Assembly (NCBI GenBank): GCA_002327865.1
Contig: DCUQ01000050.1
Coordinates: 1-64,000 of the forward strand
Direction of reading: 5' to 3'
From: Syntrophaceae bacterium UBA2210
GTDB taxonomy: Bacteria > Desulfobacterota > Syntrophia > Syntrophales > UBA2210
DNA: 64,000 nt
A model generated the notes under the pieces. That model ran no database searches. It saw nothing but the letters and a program-made list of their open reading frames with translations, and was not told the DNA's origin. Below are positions 52,830 through 62,291 of the stretch, piece by piece (position 1 is the first letter of the stretch; every line of letters starts with the position of its first letter). The position numbers were made by a program, and so were the translations under genes.

Positions 52830-53351
52830 TTACGGGGCGGAGTCTTTCGGAGATTCCAACTGCTCTACGGATCGAGTGGTTGAGTTTCTTTTTGTCGTCC
52901 AGCTCTTCCATGTTGCAAACGCGAGACTCGCCATCACGACGGCACCTCCCAGAAAATAGAGAAGACCGGCCCCGGGCTGTGTCGTTTTATCCGGGAGAAT
53001 GTGTATGCAAGTTAGAGTAAGCACATATCCAAAGAAAGCATATACGAGACAGAACAGAGCGGTCATCCATTTTAATATTTTATCCGATACGGTTTCTTTT
53101 ATTACAATCTGCCCGGCAGGTAAAATTGCCATTTCCTTTTTCCAGTGGAACATCAGCAACGCTACCAGGACGATCGCCGCGCTCATAAAGAACAAACCTC
53201 CTTCAAGGGGTTTAACCGATCTGTCCGGGAGGGTGTAAATACAGATCAAACCTGCGCACAGGCCGATGAAAGAGAAGAACAAGATCGACAGGCTGATAAT
53301 CCAGGATCGCAATGAGCTCCCGGTTTGGAACGTACTGTTCTCGATAGCCAT
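52830..53351 (-). CDS. Four-TM membrane protein with an internal duplication
   Basis: 173 residues from ATG 53351 (AGGAG 8 nt upstream; TTG at 53357 is too close to it). Two halves repeat one pattern: a TM helix with FSFIGLCAGLICIYTLPDRS and a second TM, then YAFFGYVLTLTCIHILPDKT and a second TM. Each loop carries the motif (C)I..LPD(R/K). The basic, Ser-rich tail is cytoplasmic. I do not recognise the family. It stands alone. Confidence 0.62.
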   Translation of the reverse strand: MAIENSTFQTGSSLRSWIISLSILFFSFIGLCAGLICIYTLPDRSVKPLEGGLFFMSAAIVLVALLMFHWKKEMAILPAGQIVIKETVSDKILKWMTALFCLVYAFFGYVLTLTCIHILPDKTTQPGAGLLYFLGGAVVMASLAFATWKSWTTKRNSTTRSVEQLESPKDSAP

Positions 53352-53543
53352 TTCCAATCTCCTTTCTCTGTAATTTTAAAAAACAGGTAAATACGGCATG
53401 TCCCTCGGTGTTTGAAATAACGATCTTCGTTAATTTTGAGACCCGGACCCTTCGGTACTATACGCCCTCTGATACGTGTTTCTATTCCTTCAAGAGAAAA
53501 GATTGAATTCACCGGCCCGGTGTGATTGATTGGCGGGCATTGT

Positions 53544-54041
53544 TTATGACCTCAGTGTCGCAATAATTCTCTTCGGGTTCGAAAAGAGTTCGAGAGCGTG
53601 AATAATTGAGAGACAAACAATATCCGCGTTTACCAGGGTTTCCGATGAAGCACCTTCTTTTTGTATGAGAGCTATGCCTAAAGCCGCTTCCTTCAGCATG
53701 AGCCTGTCGTTTCTTCCGTTGCCTATGCAGACGGTGGCCCTTGCGTCCAGAGAATCGACATAGTCAAGTTTCCATTGCGCCTGATTCTCCATGGGAGCAA
53801 TCGCAAGTTGACAGTTTGTTCCTTTAAGTTGATCTTTTGCGCCGGCAAAGGTGTCGGCGGTAATGACATGTACATTTATACCGGAAATATTGTTAATGGC
53901 TTCACTGACACCGGGTAATAATTTGCCGTCGACCGCCAGTGTACCATTGTAATCACAAACGATATTTTTGATTTTCAGTGTTCCGAACCCGGGTATTTTT
54001 ATGGTTTTCATAATTTTTTGAATGCCTGATACTGCCGTCAT
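53544..54041 (-). CDS. HAD-like hydrolase
   Basis: 165 residues; the start may instead be ATG 54011 (MKTIKIPGFG). The HAD motif I is KNIVCDYNGTLAVDGKLLPG, with Asn at the third position where most phosphatases have DxDGT, so the first Asp is kept and the acid/base Asp is not; motif III is QWKLDY and motif IV CIGNGRNDRLMLKEAALGIA. The arrangement recalls the P-domain of P-type ATPases, which have DK(T)GT-type changes. The function may be phosphoryl-binding rather than hydrolysis. Confidence 0.72.
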   Translation of the reverse strand: MTAVSGIQKIMKTIKIPGFGTLKIKNIVCDYNGTLAVDGKLLPGVSEAINNISGINVHVITADTFAGAKDQLKGTNCQLAIAPMENQAQWKLDYVDSLDARATVCIGNGRNDRLMLKEAALGIALIQKEGASSETLVNADIVCLSIIHALELFSNPKRIIATLRS

Positions 54042-54097
54042 TCCGCACGGTTTTTTGTGTCTGCCGTATTTGTCTTGCTGTGCGACATGCTTTTCTA

Positions 54098-54772
54098 TTA
54101 TTGCATGATTGCTCTGAAGTAAAGCAGTGCCCCGTTTTCAGCGGGAATATTTTTGTAGGTCATACCGCTTTCTCTGCATGTCCTTTCCAGCTCTTCTTCC
54201 GAATACAAAATGCCTCTGATTTTGCTTTGAATCTTTTTTCGTTCCGGAACGGGGACGCTGCAAATAAAGGCAGCAGCCGGAGTGGTAACCCTTTTAATTT
54301 CTTGAAAAATCTTATTGACGTCGTCGAAGAAATTCAGAGAGAGAATACAAAGAACGATATCGAAAAGATTATCATCGAAAGGAAGGTCACTCGCGCTTGT
54401 AACATAAAATTGCGCCTTTTTGAAATCTGCATTGTCGAAATTCTTCAAGGCCTTTTTCAGGAGACCCGGGCTGATATCGGTACCCGTATAGTGGTTATCG
54501 TTTGGTAAAAAATTGACGGCACTGCCGCTGCCCGCAGCCAATTCCAAAACACGCTTTTCATGAACTCCTTTCAGTTCTTCAGCAAGGATTTCATAATGCC
54601 GGTTTATATCTCCGCCGAATTTCCTGGGGAAAATAGATTTTTCCATTATGAAGTCATATAGAAACGAGAAGGTGTCTCCGAGCCAGGGTTTAAATCTAAG
54701 CGGTTTATTTCCATCTTCGACGATGTAGTACAACCCTCTTTTATTGATGACATTTATTCCCTTCCTGAGCAT
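54098..54772 (-). CDS. Class I SAM-dependent methyltransferase
   Basis: 224 residues. Motif I VLELAAGSGSAVNFLP binds SAM, followed by YTGTDISPGLLKKAL, VTSASDLPFDDNLFDIVLCI and a closing EIKRVTTPAAAFICSVPVPE. The type is UbiE/COQ5-like Methyltransf_11. The N-terminal 45 residues (GLYYIVEDGNKPLRFKPWLG) are particular to this protein. The substrate is unknown. It follows the HAD gene on the same strand with a 56-nt gap upstream. Confidence 0.8.
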   Translation of the reverse strand: MLRKGINVINKRGLYYIVEDGNKPLRFKPWLGDTFSFLYDFIMEKSIFPRKFGGDINRHYEILAEELKGVHEKRVLELAAGSGSAVNFLPNDNHYTGTDISPGLLKKALKNFDNADFKKAQFYVTSASDLPFDDNLFDIVLCILSLNFFDDVNKIFQEIKRVTTPAAAFICSVPVPERKKIQSKIRGILYSEEELERTCRESGMTYKNIPAENGALLYFRAIMQ

Positions 54773-55288
54773 TTTTACCCCCGCTTAACGCTGCTGACCA
54801 ATATCGCGGCTTTTTGTGTCGGCCGGATTTATCTTGCCGTGTCTTTTCTTCACTGCCTGATTAATTGCGGTTTGAGCGCAGCTAAAATCGTGAACTCATC
54901 TTCTGCCCTCGGTTGGAAATCGTGCCAAGCCTACATAAGTACTCCGGTAATTCAGGCCGGCTGGCGTAAGCAGAATATCCGATTATGCAGGAAAATTTAC
55001 CCGTCGATCGATTGGTTCGCAAGAAGTCTTGCGCCCGAGGACCGGACTTGCGGCCGTAAATCCGGCAAATTGCCGGAAGGCCGCAGGCCTGACGGTCGAT
55101 ATCGAGAAGCCGGTTCAGTGTTTCCCTTTTACCTTTTCAGTGGAAATCTGCCAAAACCCTCAAAGAACAGCACTTCAAACAAATCCGATAAATAATCGTC
55201 GAAAAAGTGAAAATGGTTGATGAATAATATTCAAAGGATTACGGAACAAGAAGATGTTGTTCCTGTGTATCCCTGTTCATTTTATTTA
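54773..55288. other. Intergenic region with a nested hairpin
   Basis: About 515 bases with short shadows only. A striking structure is at 55049-55085: TGCGGCC pairs with GGCCGCA and encloses TCCGGCAA-A-TTGCCGGA, a perfect inner stem. It may be a terminator or a remnant repeat. Confidence 0.4.
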
Positions 55289-55630
55289 TCAGTCGCTTAT
55301 CCAGGAATCCTTCGCGACTGTTATCTCTTTTTTCGAAAGTATCGGGCCCGGTTCAACAATGCTCCAAGTGGGTGTGCATCCATACTTTTCAGGAACCACT
55401 TTTTGCCAGATATCCGAATTGACGTACTCATTCACCGCTTCCTCGGATTCGAATATGTAAAGAGCTCCCCATTGCTTGTTTTTCTGGTCACACCACCAGC
55501 ACTTGAATTCAAGAGTTTCCATCTCGAGAAATCGTGGATGACTTCCGCTGAACATATCCCGCATTTCTGCCGTAGTTTTAAGTTTGTCGGGTTTAAAAAC
55601 ACACATCAGAGCTCTTTTCTCTTTTGCCAT
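55289..55630 (-). CDS. YdhR/ABM-like small alpha-beta barrel protein
   Basis: 113 residues resembling the dimeric alpha-beta barrel fold (YdhR-like putative monooxygenases): hydrophobic first strand RALMCVFKPDKLKTT, FLEMETLEFKCWWCDQKNKQ, WGALYIFESEEAVNEYVNSD and a final variable tail. AAGGAG lies 7 nt before ATG 55630. Function is uncertain; the Trp-rich centre may bind a small aromatic ligand. Confidence 0.65.
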   Translation of the reverse strand: MAKEKRALMCVFKPDKLKTTAEMRDMFSGSHPRFLEMETLEFKCWWCDQKNKQWGALYIFESEEAVNEYVNSDIWQKVVPEKYGCTPTWSIVEPGPILSKKEITVAKDSWISD

Positions 55631-55908
55631 ATTAAGTCTCCTTTAATAGTCAGTTAAACATTTTCTTGATAGACGGAATAAAAATCGTTACCCCCAGTTA
55701 CACAGATCTTTACGTTTTTAAGCAAAGCGAGGCGGTCTTTGTCAACATATTTTTAGTAGTTGTGATCCTGTCTTACCTCGGAATACAGGCCGCATCGAGA
55801 TCGAGCCCTGTTGCCCCTCGCATATTGTGTTCAGTATTTTGTTGACACATGAAAGCATTCTTATTATATCCACGACATTGAAATTACAGGCATAAAAGCG
55901 TTGTATAT

Positions 55909-56649
55909 ATGAATAACACGGTTATCTTGTTCTGTTGTCATTTCTGGTCACCGGAACTGGAAAAGGAATTTCTTAAGTTAAAAAATTCCTGTGGTAACGA
56001 TTTTGATGTCGTTTTGTCTTATGACTGCACTACAGATCATTACAAACCGCCGGATTACCCTTCGAATCATTTATTTACCCTGGAACAGATAAAAAATATG
56101 GGCTACGGGTTCCTGGAGCATGAAGGAATCTGGCACCATTGTGAATATCCGATAATCGATTATTGTCTGCGGAATCCTCATTACGATTTCTACTGGCGAA
56201 TAGAATACGATGTGAGATTTGGTGGGGACTGGGGCGGTTTTTTTCGCTATTTTGTTGATAATAAAGCCGATTTGTTAGGAACCTATCTTAAAACCTGTGA
56301 TCATGCTCCGAACTGGCATCATTGGAATAATATGAATTTTAAAGTGGATCGTGACTGCCTCCGCGGAATATTCTTCCCGGTGGTGCGCTTTTCCAGAAGG
56401 GCTATCGATTGCCTGGATCTGAAATACAGGTCGGGTGCATCAGGGTTTGTCGAACTGATAGTTCCTACCTTATTGAATATGGAGAATCTGGATATCGAGG
56501 ACATGGGAAGGAAATTTTATAATCTTCTGACGTTTAATTATAATGATATCGTGATCAGGAAAGAGGGCAAGTTACATCACCCGGTAAGAAAAATGAAATT
56601 TTCGATGTTCCTTAAACGATATTTCCGTTTATTGAAGGAGCTGGCGTAA
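55909..56649 (+). CDS. Putative GT-A-like glycosyltransferase of unknown specificity
   Basis: 246 residues. NNTVILFCCHFWSPELEKEF begins like a nucleotide-sugar fold, and FYWRIEYDVRFGGDWGGFFR contains an E.D.R-like acidic centre that may bind a metal and donor. The rest, with SGASGFVELIVPTLLNMENL, fits capsule or LPS transferases such as those under DUF3405. I am not certain of the family. It is preceded by 280 bases of AT-rich DNA and stands alone. Confidence 0.55.
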   Translation: MNNTVILFCCHFWSPELEKEFLKLKNSCGNDFDVVLSYDCTTDHYKPPDYPSNHLFTLEQIKNMGYGFLEHEGIWHHCEYPIIDYCLRNPHYDFYWRIEYDVRFGGDWGGFFRYFVDNKADLLGTYLKTCDHAPNWHHWNNMNFKVDRDCLRGIFFPVVRFSRRAIDCLDLKYRSGASGFVELIVPTLLNMENLDIEDMGRKFYNLLTFNYNDIVIRKEGKLHHPVRKMKFSMFLKRYFRLLKELA

Positions 56650-56825
56650 GTTTCCCTTCGATAATTTCCCCCACGATTAGAGAAACTTGTGCCTGTAGGG
56701 CGGATTCTGAAACGCACCCACCTCAGATTTCACCTTTGTTAAACCGCTCCAAAGCGGGAAGACTTCCGCAACAAACGGGAACTGATATTTCCCCTGTTAA
56801 CTCAAACAATTGGTGGGACTATTTA

Positions 56826-57164
56826 TTATCGATCACTTTTATTCGGCAGATAATCTTCTCTTACGGGTGAGAACACTTCTATCGCCACCGAGTTTTCGAG
56901 AATTTCCGCACCGTGTTCGGTGCCGCTCGGAATACACCAACTGTCGCCGGGCGTCATTTCATTTTCTTCGCCGCCGATCGAAAGACGAATACGGCCGCTT
57001 ACGAGATAACCGGTCTGTTCATGGGGGTGGGAATGTTCAGGTAAACGACTGCCCTTTTTCAGCAGAAATTCCGTCATCAGGGTCCTTTCCCCGTATACCA
57101 GGGTTTTCTGTTCGATCCCCGGAACGGCAAGAGTGTATCCGTTTTTACCGTGTTTCTGAAACAT
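56826..57164 (-). CDS. Cupin-domain protein
   Basis: 112 residues with both cupin motifs: [20 protein letters not shown] (metal His, His, Glu) and [18 protein letters not shown] (third His). Such small cupins act as metal-dependent isomerases, dioxygenases or ligand sensors; the actual role is unknown. It follows the QueG-like gene downstream on the minus strand with a gap of about 180 nt and has its own AGAAAGGGA site. Confidence 0.82.
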   Translation of the reverse strand: MFQKHGKNGYTLAVPGIEQKTLVYGERTLMTEFLLKKGSRLPEHSHPHEQTGYLVSGRIRLSIGGEENEMTPGDSWCIPSGTEHGAEILENSVAIEVFSPVREDYLPNKSDR

Positions 57165-57343
57165 GCTCGATTCCCTTTCTGCCCGCGCGTTTATCTTTGG
57201 CCAGGCTTAACCGGCTGGCGGTAAGGCAGGATCGGATTCAACGATCTGTCGCCGGTAATTATACCCACCTCATAATACGGAATTTCCAATGTGTTCGGCA
57301 TGCTGTCCTTGCTTCGTTTCTCGCTTCAACAGAGAGGGTCGAT

Positions 57344-58048
57344 CTATTTCCTTCCGTGTGGACAGATATACAAACACATTCCGCACACGCCCAGCTTCCC
57401 TTTTTCTTTCATTAAGGCCAGGTAACGGTCGCATTTACTCGCGTCATACCGTACCTCCCGCCGTTCGCCTTTTCGAAACGGTTCTCCCGTAAACGCCTTT
57501 ACCGGACATATTTCCACACACCGGTTGCAGGTACCGCATTGTTCGTTCATCGGCTCTCCGGTAACGTTCAACGGCGCATCCGTCAACACCGTGGCCCATC
57601 TCACCCGCGGTCCCTTTTCCGGAGTAACCAGCAGGCAGCTCTTGCCGATCCATCCCAATCCCGCCAGATGAGCCGCCATCTTATGCGAGAAAGTGCCGCA
57701 CAGGCGCTCATCGTCCACTCTCTTCGACGCCGGTACAGGGAATACTCTGTATCCGTCGTTTTGCAGCACACTGCTTATCTTTGAAGCGATATCATCGAGC
57801 CGCTGATTAATCACATCGTAACAGTGATGGCGATAATTGACAGCCACACCATATTCCATGCGCTGCGGCAATTGATCGACTATGGCATCGAACAGCGATA
57901 TCCCGATCGAAACGGCCAGCGGATAACCCGCGACCGCACTCCCTCCCTGTTCGAAGATCGCGTCGCGGGCCGTGGACAGATCCGCCACGCCGAAGAAATC
58001 TGCATCCCACTTCCTGGCCAGGCTCTCAATTTTCTTATTGTCTTCCAT
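57344..58048 (-). CDS. QueG-like 4Fe-4S oxidoreductase
   Basis: About 234 residues from ATG 58048 (TTG 58072 is an alternative). The C-terminal ferredoxin part has [16 protein letters not shown] and [11 protein letters not shown], i.e. two 4Fe-4S sets; the N-terminal half ([14 protein letters not shown] and [20 protein letters not shown]) resembles epoxyqueuosine reductase QueG, which is larger and binds cobalamin. At this length it belongs to a shorter COG1600-like group of unknown substrate, so I do not name it QueG. Confidence 0.78.
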   Translation of the reverse strand: MEDNKKIESLARKWDADFFGVADLSTARDAIFEQGGSAVAGYPLAVSIGISLFDAIVDQLPQRMEYGVAVNYRHHCYDVINQRLDDIASKISSVLQNDGYRVFPVPASKRVDDERLCGTFSHKMAAHLAGLGWIGKSCLLVTPEKGPRVRWATVLTDAPLNVTGEPMNEQCGTCNRCVEICPVKAFTGEPFRKGERREVRYDASKCDRYLALMKEKGKLGVCGMCLYICPHGRK

Positions 58049-58132
58049 CAATTTTTCTCTGTGTTTTAACAATAGTGTTTTCCCTGCCGCGATAACTCAT
58101 CTAACCGATATGCCATCTAAAGGGTTGACCGG

Positions 58133-58759
58133 CTATGTAGAGCGTTGCATACCGGCCGTAAAAATCCCTGCTCCTATTAATGCCGTGCCACCGCAACGGT
58201 TGAACCATTTTCGTACACGTGTCTTTTTAATAATTTCTCGCAACTGGCCTGCAAGCAGGGCATATAAGCTCGCATTAACCAGGGCCAGAAAAAGAAAAGT
58301 TCCTCCCAGGATGAGTATCTGGCTGAATGCCGGGCTGTCAGGGCTGACAAACTGCGGCAGAAATGCCACGAAGAAGGCGATCGATTTGGGGTTGAGTGCC
58401 GTAACGATAAAAGAACTTTTAAAAAGAGAATGCGGCGAAGCGCCTCCCTTTTCACGGTGTATGGAGCCGTTTCCCGGGTTCATTCTCCACAGCCTGATCC
58501 CCAGGTAAAGCAGGTAGATCGCTCCGATCCACTTGAACAACGAGAACAGAGCCGCGGAGACGGCCATAATCGCGCCAAGCCCTAAAAGAGACAGTGTCAT
58601 TGCGGTTAAATCACCCAGGAAAACGCCTGCCACAAGCGGTACGACCGATCTCCGTCCATGCGTAACCGCCTGACTTATGACCAGGATGATCGTCGGTCCC
58701 GGTATTATCAAAATGAGCATTGTCGCGAGGATATAGGCTATAAAGATCTCGATACTCAC
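58133..58759 (-). CDS. LysE/RhtB-family amino-acid exporter
   Basis: 208 residues with six TM segments. Start GTG 58759 with AGGAGACATACA upstream. The family signature LIIPGPTIILVISQAVTHGR followed by GVFLGDLTAM, IGAIYLLYLGIRLWR and FKSSFIVTALNPKSIAFFVA with FLPQFVSP is complete. Members export amino acids or homoserine lactone-like compounds. It stands alone between the QueG-like and flavin reductase genes. Confidence 0.9.
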   Translation of the reverse strand: MSIEIFIAYILATMLILIIPGPTIILVISQAVTHGRRSVVPLVAGVFLGDLTAMTLSLLGLGAIMAVSAALFSLFKWIGAIYLLYLGIRLWRMNPGNGSIHREKGGASPHSLFKSSFIVTALNPKSIAFFVAFLPQFVSPDSPAFSQILILGGTFLFLALVNASLYALLAGQLREIIKKTRVRKWFNRCGGTALIGAGIFTAGMQRST

Positions 58760-58849
58760 TGTATGTCTCCTGTTTCAGGGCTGACGGGCAGGCATCGGCC
58801 GCTTCGCTCCGCCGCGTCTGCCTGGACGCGATAGTCGGGTGCCCCGGCA

Positions 58850-59386
58850 TTATTTCATCTTCGATTTTAACTTGATTCTTTCACCTGCGACCATGAAGCT
58901 GCCTTTTCCAAGATGATGGATCGTTCGCGGGTTTTTCACCGTGGGATCGATCCATGCCTTTACGACTTCGAGGATAAATAAGCAATACTCGGCCACCATC
59001 TTATTGTCAACCACCCGGCATTCGAGGTTTACATAGCACTCTTCGATGAGAGGCGCCCCGACTCTTGAAGCGGGCCCGGGTGTGAGACCAAATACCTCGA
59101 ACTTGTCCGTTTTCGCGCCCGACGTATTGCCGCAACCCACGACCTTTTCGGCTATCTCCACTGTTGGTATGTTGATCACGCATTCGCTGGTTGCCTTCAG
59201 CAGACCGAAGGAATAATTGTTCTCGCTGATTACGCAACCTATCAGCGGGGGCTCGAACTCCAGCATCATGTGCCACGACATGGTCATGATATTGGGTTTC
59301 CCATCCCCGGCGGTCGTGACCATGACAACCGGACCCGGCTCGAGTAAACTATAGACTTTAGGCAGGGGAAAGGATTTTTTAGCCAT
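58850..59386 (-). CDS. Flavin reductase-like FMN-binding protein
   Basis: About 178 residues from ATG 59386 (GTG 59443 is an alternative; neither has a good ribosome site). The flavin_reduct fold is shown by VYSLLEPGPVVMVTTAGDGK, NIMTMSWHMMLEFEPPLIGC and NTSGAKTDKFEVFGLTPGPA. Homologues in anaerobes often partner with rubredoxin, flavoprotein or hemerythrin oxygen-defence systems; a hemerythrin is encoded 2 kb away. The substrate is unknown. Confidence 0.85.
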   Translation of the reverse strand: MAKKSFPLPKVYSLLEPGPVVMVTTAGDGKPNIMTMSWHMMLEFEPPLIGCVISENNYSFGLLKATSECVINIPTVEIAEKVVGCGNTSGAKTDKFEVFGLTPGPASRVGAPLIEECYVNLECRVVDNKMVAEYCLFILEVVKAWIDPTVKNPRTIHHLGKGSFMVAGERIKLKSKMK

Positions 59387-59484
59387 ATCGGTACTACTTT
59401 CGAAAATATGGACATTAAAAATTATCGACTTGAAACCTGACACTGCGGCTCACAGGGCACGTTAAAATAGGCCGCTATCTCTGT

Positions 59485-60222
59485 TTACCCTTCCAGTCCC
59501 TCTATCAGGGCCATGACATTCTGCCCCAGCACTCTCTGGTTGTAGCCTCCCTCCAGGATAGCGAAACAGCCTCCTCCGCTTTTACGACTCGCCTTACGGA
59601 CCATCCGTCCTATCTCCCTGTAGTCATCTGTGGAGAGGACGCCGCCCCAGTCTTCCTTGTGATTGTCGAAACCGGCCGAGATGCCGATTATATCTGCATC
59701 GTCGGGAAGCATCTCTTCGACATGCTTGAGATACCGGTTCGGATCGTATTCATCGGGGTTATATATTGCTACATAGCTGGAATTCCCCAGTATCTCTACG
59801 GTACCGTCGCCGAAATGGAGGTCAAAATCCAGAATGAATGCTTTTTTAATCCTGTTTTCTCTCTTCAGTTTCGATATGGCAATAGCCATGTTGTTAAAGA
59901 AGCAGAAGCCCCATGAGGTATCCGCGGATGCATGATGCCCCGGCGGTCTTATGAGAGCGAAGCATGGTTCTTCGAGACCGTTGAAAGCTGCCTGGATGGC
60001 GCCCCCTGCCGCGAGGGAAGCTAAATCGTACATTTTCTGTCCTCTCACATAATCCACATGACTGCCGGTATGGCAGGCAAGGATATCCTCTTCATCGGCG
60101 GGAATCGCGTCAATAAATTCAACCCTGCCTTTGATCGCTTCGATCACGGCTTCTATGCGTCCGCCGGCGGCGGAATCTAAGCGATAAGGTTCTAAAAAAG
60201 CTTTGTGAGATATGACTTTCAT
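59485..60222 (-). CDS. Histone-deacetylase-family amidohydrolase
   Basis: About 245 residues from ATG 60222 (GAGGGG 7 nt upstream). Zn-dependent arginase/deacetylase fold: RPPGHHASADTSWGFCFFNN (His dyad and Tyr region), FILDFDLHFGDGTVEILGNS (Zn Asp and His), DADIIGISAGFDNHKEDWGG (Zn Asp) and FAILEGGYNQRVLG. Bacterial members remove acetyl groups from polyamines (AphA type), acetoin-like compounds or proteins. It is shorter than AcuC (about 370). Its neighbours give no clue to the substrate. Confidence 0.88.
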   Translation of the reverse strand: MKVISHKAFLEPYRLDSAAGGRIEAVIEAIKGRVEFIDAIPADEEDILACHTGSHVDYVRGQKMYDLASLAAGGAIQAAFNGLEEPCFALIRPPGHHASADTSWGFCFFNNMAIAISKLKRENRIKKAFILDFDLHFGDGTVEILGNSSYVAIYNPDEYDPNRYLKHVEEMLPDDADIIGISAGFDNHKEDWGGVLSTDDYREIGRMVRKASRKSGGGCFAILEGGYNQRVLGQNVMALIEGLEG

Positions 60223-60289
60223 GTCTTTTCCCCTCATATTGTTTATTATAATAATTGCCTGAAATTCCGGTTACACAATTACAGATTAT

Positions 60290-60793
60290 TTATGATTTCC
60301 TGCTCTTCCATGGTTTAAAAACGGAAATGAATACTGTAATAATGAGCACCAGGGTTTGAACAGTGCCAAAGATTATATGCATCTTTTCATTGTATAAGTA
60401 CGACGAATCACTCAAAGACAACATCCCAAGCTTTCCGGATATTCCCATCATAGTTGTTTCCCAGGGACCCAGGAAAAAGGTTCCGAATAAAATAGCAACT
60501 ACCGTTACAATCCATTTAAAAATTAACCAGGTATGTTTGAAAAACCCCCAATTACTTAATAATGAATATAACAAGCCTGTTAACAAACAACCAAAGGCGC
60601 CTGGAATTACAACAACCGACATATCGACATGGTGGATACTTTGGTTTATCCCATACAATACTCCACCATCTACAACTCCGTTTTTTATGAAATAAAGCAT
60701 TGTCAGGGCGACAGCCCCACCGACCCAACACGAAACTGCGATAAGGTGAAACCCTTTAAGCCATCTTAATTCCTTTGCTCTAAACTTTACCAT
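60290..60793 (-). CDS. Membrane protein, DUF2269/CopD-like
   Basis: 167 residues with four TM segments: LKGFHLIAVSCWVGGAVALT, VVVIPGAFGCLLTGLLYSLL, WLIFKWIVTVVAILFGTFFL and a last TM IIFGTVQTLVLIITVFISVF. The His in the first segment (HLIAVSCWVGG) and the repeated His (SIHHVDMSV) recall heme- or copper-linked membrane proteins such as DUF2269 and CopD. No partner is nearby. Function unknown; a role in copper or heme redox is only a suggestion. Confidence 0.7.
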   Translation of the reverse strand: MVKFRAKELRWLKGFHLIAVSCWVGGAVALTMLYFIKNGVVDGGVLYGINQSIHHVDMSVVVIPGAFGCLLTGLLYSLLSNWGFFKHTWLIFKWIVTVVAILFGTFFLGPWETTMMGISGKLGMLSLSDSSYLYNEKMHIIFGTVQTLVLIITVFISVFKPWKSRKS

Positions 60794-60889
60794 TGTAGGG
60801 TTTCCTTTTAAAACGATAAGCTCACTCGGACCGAGAGCCGTCGTACCCTTGATGTCAGATGAAGCGACAGGTAGAAATCAGGGCAATAT

Positions 60890-61423
60890 CTATTTATTCA
60901 ATTCTTCAAACACCGATTTATACTTTTCGTGAATCATCTTGCCATCAAACTCCCGGAACTCTGCCAGCATGGCCTGATCCTCCTCATCGGTGAAGTAGCC
61001 TCTGGATGAAGGGAAAAACACTTTATCTTCTTCTTCGATATGTCTGGGATAAAACTCGGTAAGGGTTTGAAGATTGGCGGCAATGTCTTTCAATGCGGCA
61101 TCATCGCCATCCCGGTAGCGGGCGTTGGCTTTTGCAAGCGCTTCGCTTGTCTTGCGACCGAACACATGTTCTTCAATCAAATTTTCCATAACCTGGCGGT
61201 CTTCTGCGGTAAGTTGCTTATCGTCTAATTTCCGAAAGAGAATATCTTCTTCCTTTCCATGGTGTGTCTTATCGGCATACACCCTGATAAAATCAATGAT
61301 AGTATCAATTAATGCGGGATCTACCTCCCGTTTCGATTCGATTCCGGATAGAAGATTTCTGATAACCATAATCATCTGTTCGATGAGACGATGCTCTATC
61401 ATAAGTTGACCACGTGCTTGCAT
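60890..61423 (-). CDS. Hemerythrin-like (HHE) domain protein
   Basis: 177 residues of a four-helix bundle with the di-iron ligands in order: EHRLIEQMIMVI (His10), KTHHGKEEDILF (His/His, Glu), EEHVFGRKTSEA (His) and RHIEEEDKVFFPS (His, Glu). Such proteins bind O2 or NO or repair di-iron sites; in anaerobes they commonly serve oxygen or NO defence. It stands alone on the minus strand with a downstream GNAT gene. Confidence 0.9.
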   Translation of the reverse strand: MQARGQLMIEHRLIEQMIMVIRNLLSGIESKREVDPALIDTIIDFIRVYADKTHHGKEEDILFRKLDDKQLTAEDRQVMENLIEEHVFGRKTSEALAKANARYRDGDDAALKDIAANLQTLTEFYPRHIEEEDKVFFPSSRGYFTDEEDQAMLAEFREFDGKMIHEKYKSVFEELNK

Positions 61424-61535
61424 GATTTTTACCTCCTTTTTTTATAATGCCGAATCCCGGGCATAACCGGCGGCAAAAAGCAGGGTAGGGGAAAGAAGAA
61501 TTCGTTATTTTTTGTCGTCCTGGTTGATGCCGTTA

Positions 61536-62027
61536 TTAAAGCATTTTTTGCATCCAGACGGTATCAAATATTTTACCTTTCTTTTTACCCGCCTTTTTAA
61601 AGCATCCACATTCAACAAAGCCGTTTTTCTTGTGGAAGTTTATACTGCCGGCATTTAAAGAGGAAATATTTGCCAGGATGTTTGTGATGCCCTTAGCCTG
61701 TCCCTCCCTCTCGAGGAACTCCAGCATAATTTTTCCGATTCCCTTTCCGGTGTGATCGATATCGATGAAACAGGTAATTTCTGCCGTATGAGAAAATGTG
61801 GGCATCGGATTGAATGTTCTGAGCATTCCGAATCCAAGCAATTTGCCCTCTTGATCTTTGATGACGGCTGTTGGTAAATTTTTCGCCATTTGCATAAACA
61901 TATCGAATGCCTGATACGGCACTTTGCTTTCCGGAAATGCGGCGAATGAATTCTCCACGTAATAGTTGAAAATGTCGATTATTGGTTCCCGATCTTCTGC
62001 TGAAATCGGATTGATTGAATATTCCAT
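61536..62027 (-). CDS. GNAT N-acetyltransferase
   Basis: 163 residues. The GNAT core is clear: ISAEDREPIIDIFNYYVENS, ITCFIDIDHTGKGIGKIMLE (acetyl-CoA loop, a Q/R-x-x-G-x-G/A variant) and ITNILANISSLNAGSINFHK with KNGFVECG as motif B. It resembles phosphinothricin-acetyltransferase-like proteins, which acetylate small amines and often amino-acid analogues. No substrate can be given. ATG 62027 follows a poorly matched ribosome site. Confidence 0.88.
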   Translation of the reverse strand: MEYSINPISAEDREPIIDIFNYYVENSFAAFPESKVPYQAFDMFMQMAKNLPTAVIKDQEGKLLGFGMLRTFNPMPTFSHTAEITCFIDIDHTGKGIGKIMLEFLEREGQAKGITNILANISSLNAGSINFHKKNGFVECGCFKKAGKKKGKIFDTVWMQKML

Positions 62028-62291
62028 AAGGTCATCCCTTTATTCTAACGACAAAGCTCCCCGGCGGTTATGGATCTTAAAAGTCGAATTCAGGAAAAAG
62101 CGCGATAAACGATTACCGATTTTCCCGTTTGTATCACTTTTTACGGTATCACGAGTCGGGTATTCATCAGATCATACGCTTCATGATCTCTCCTGGCACG
62201 TACTTCTTATACTCCCTGTGTGGCGCTCTGCATCTCTATAGTTAACAAGAATTTAATAATACTCTTATAAATACCTTTAGTCTTTCTTCTT

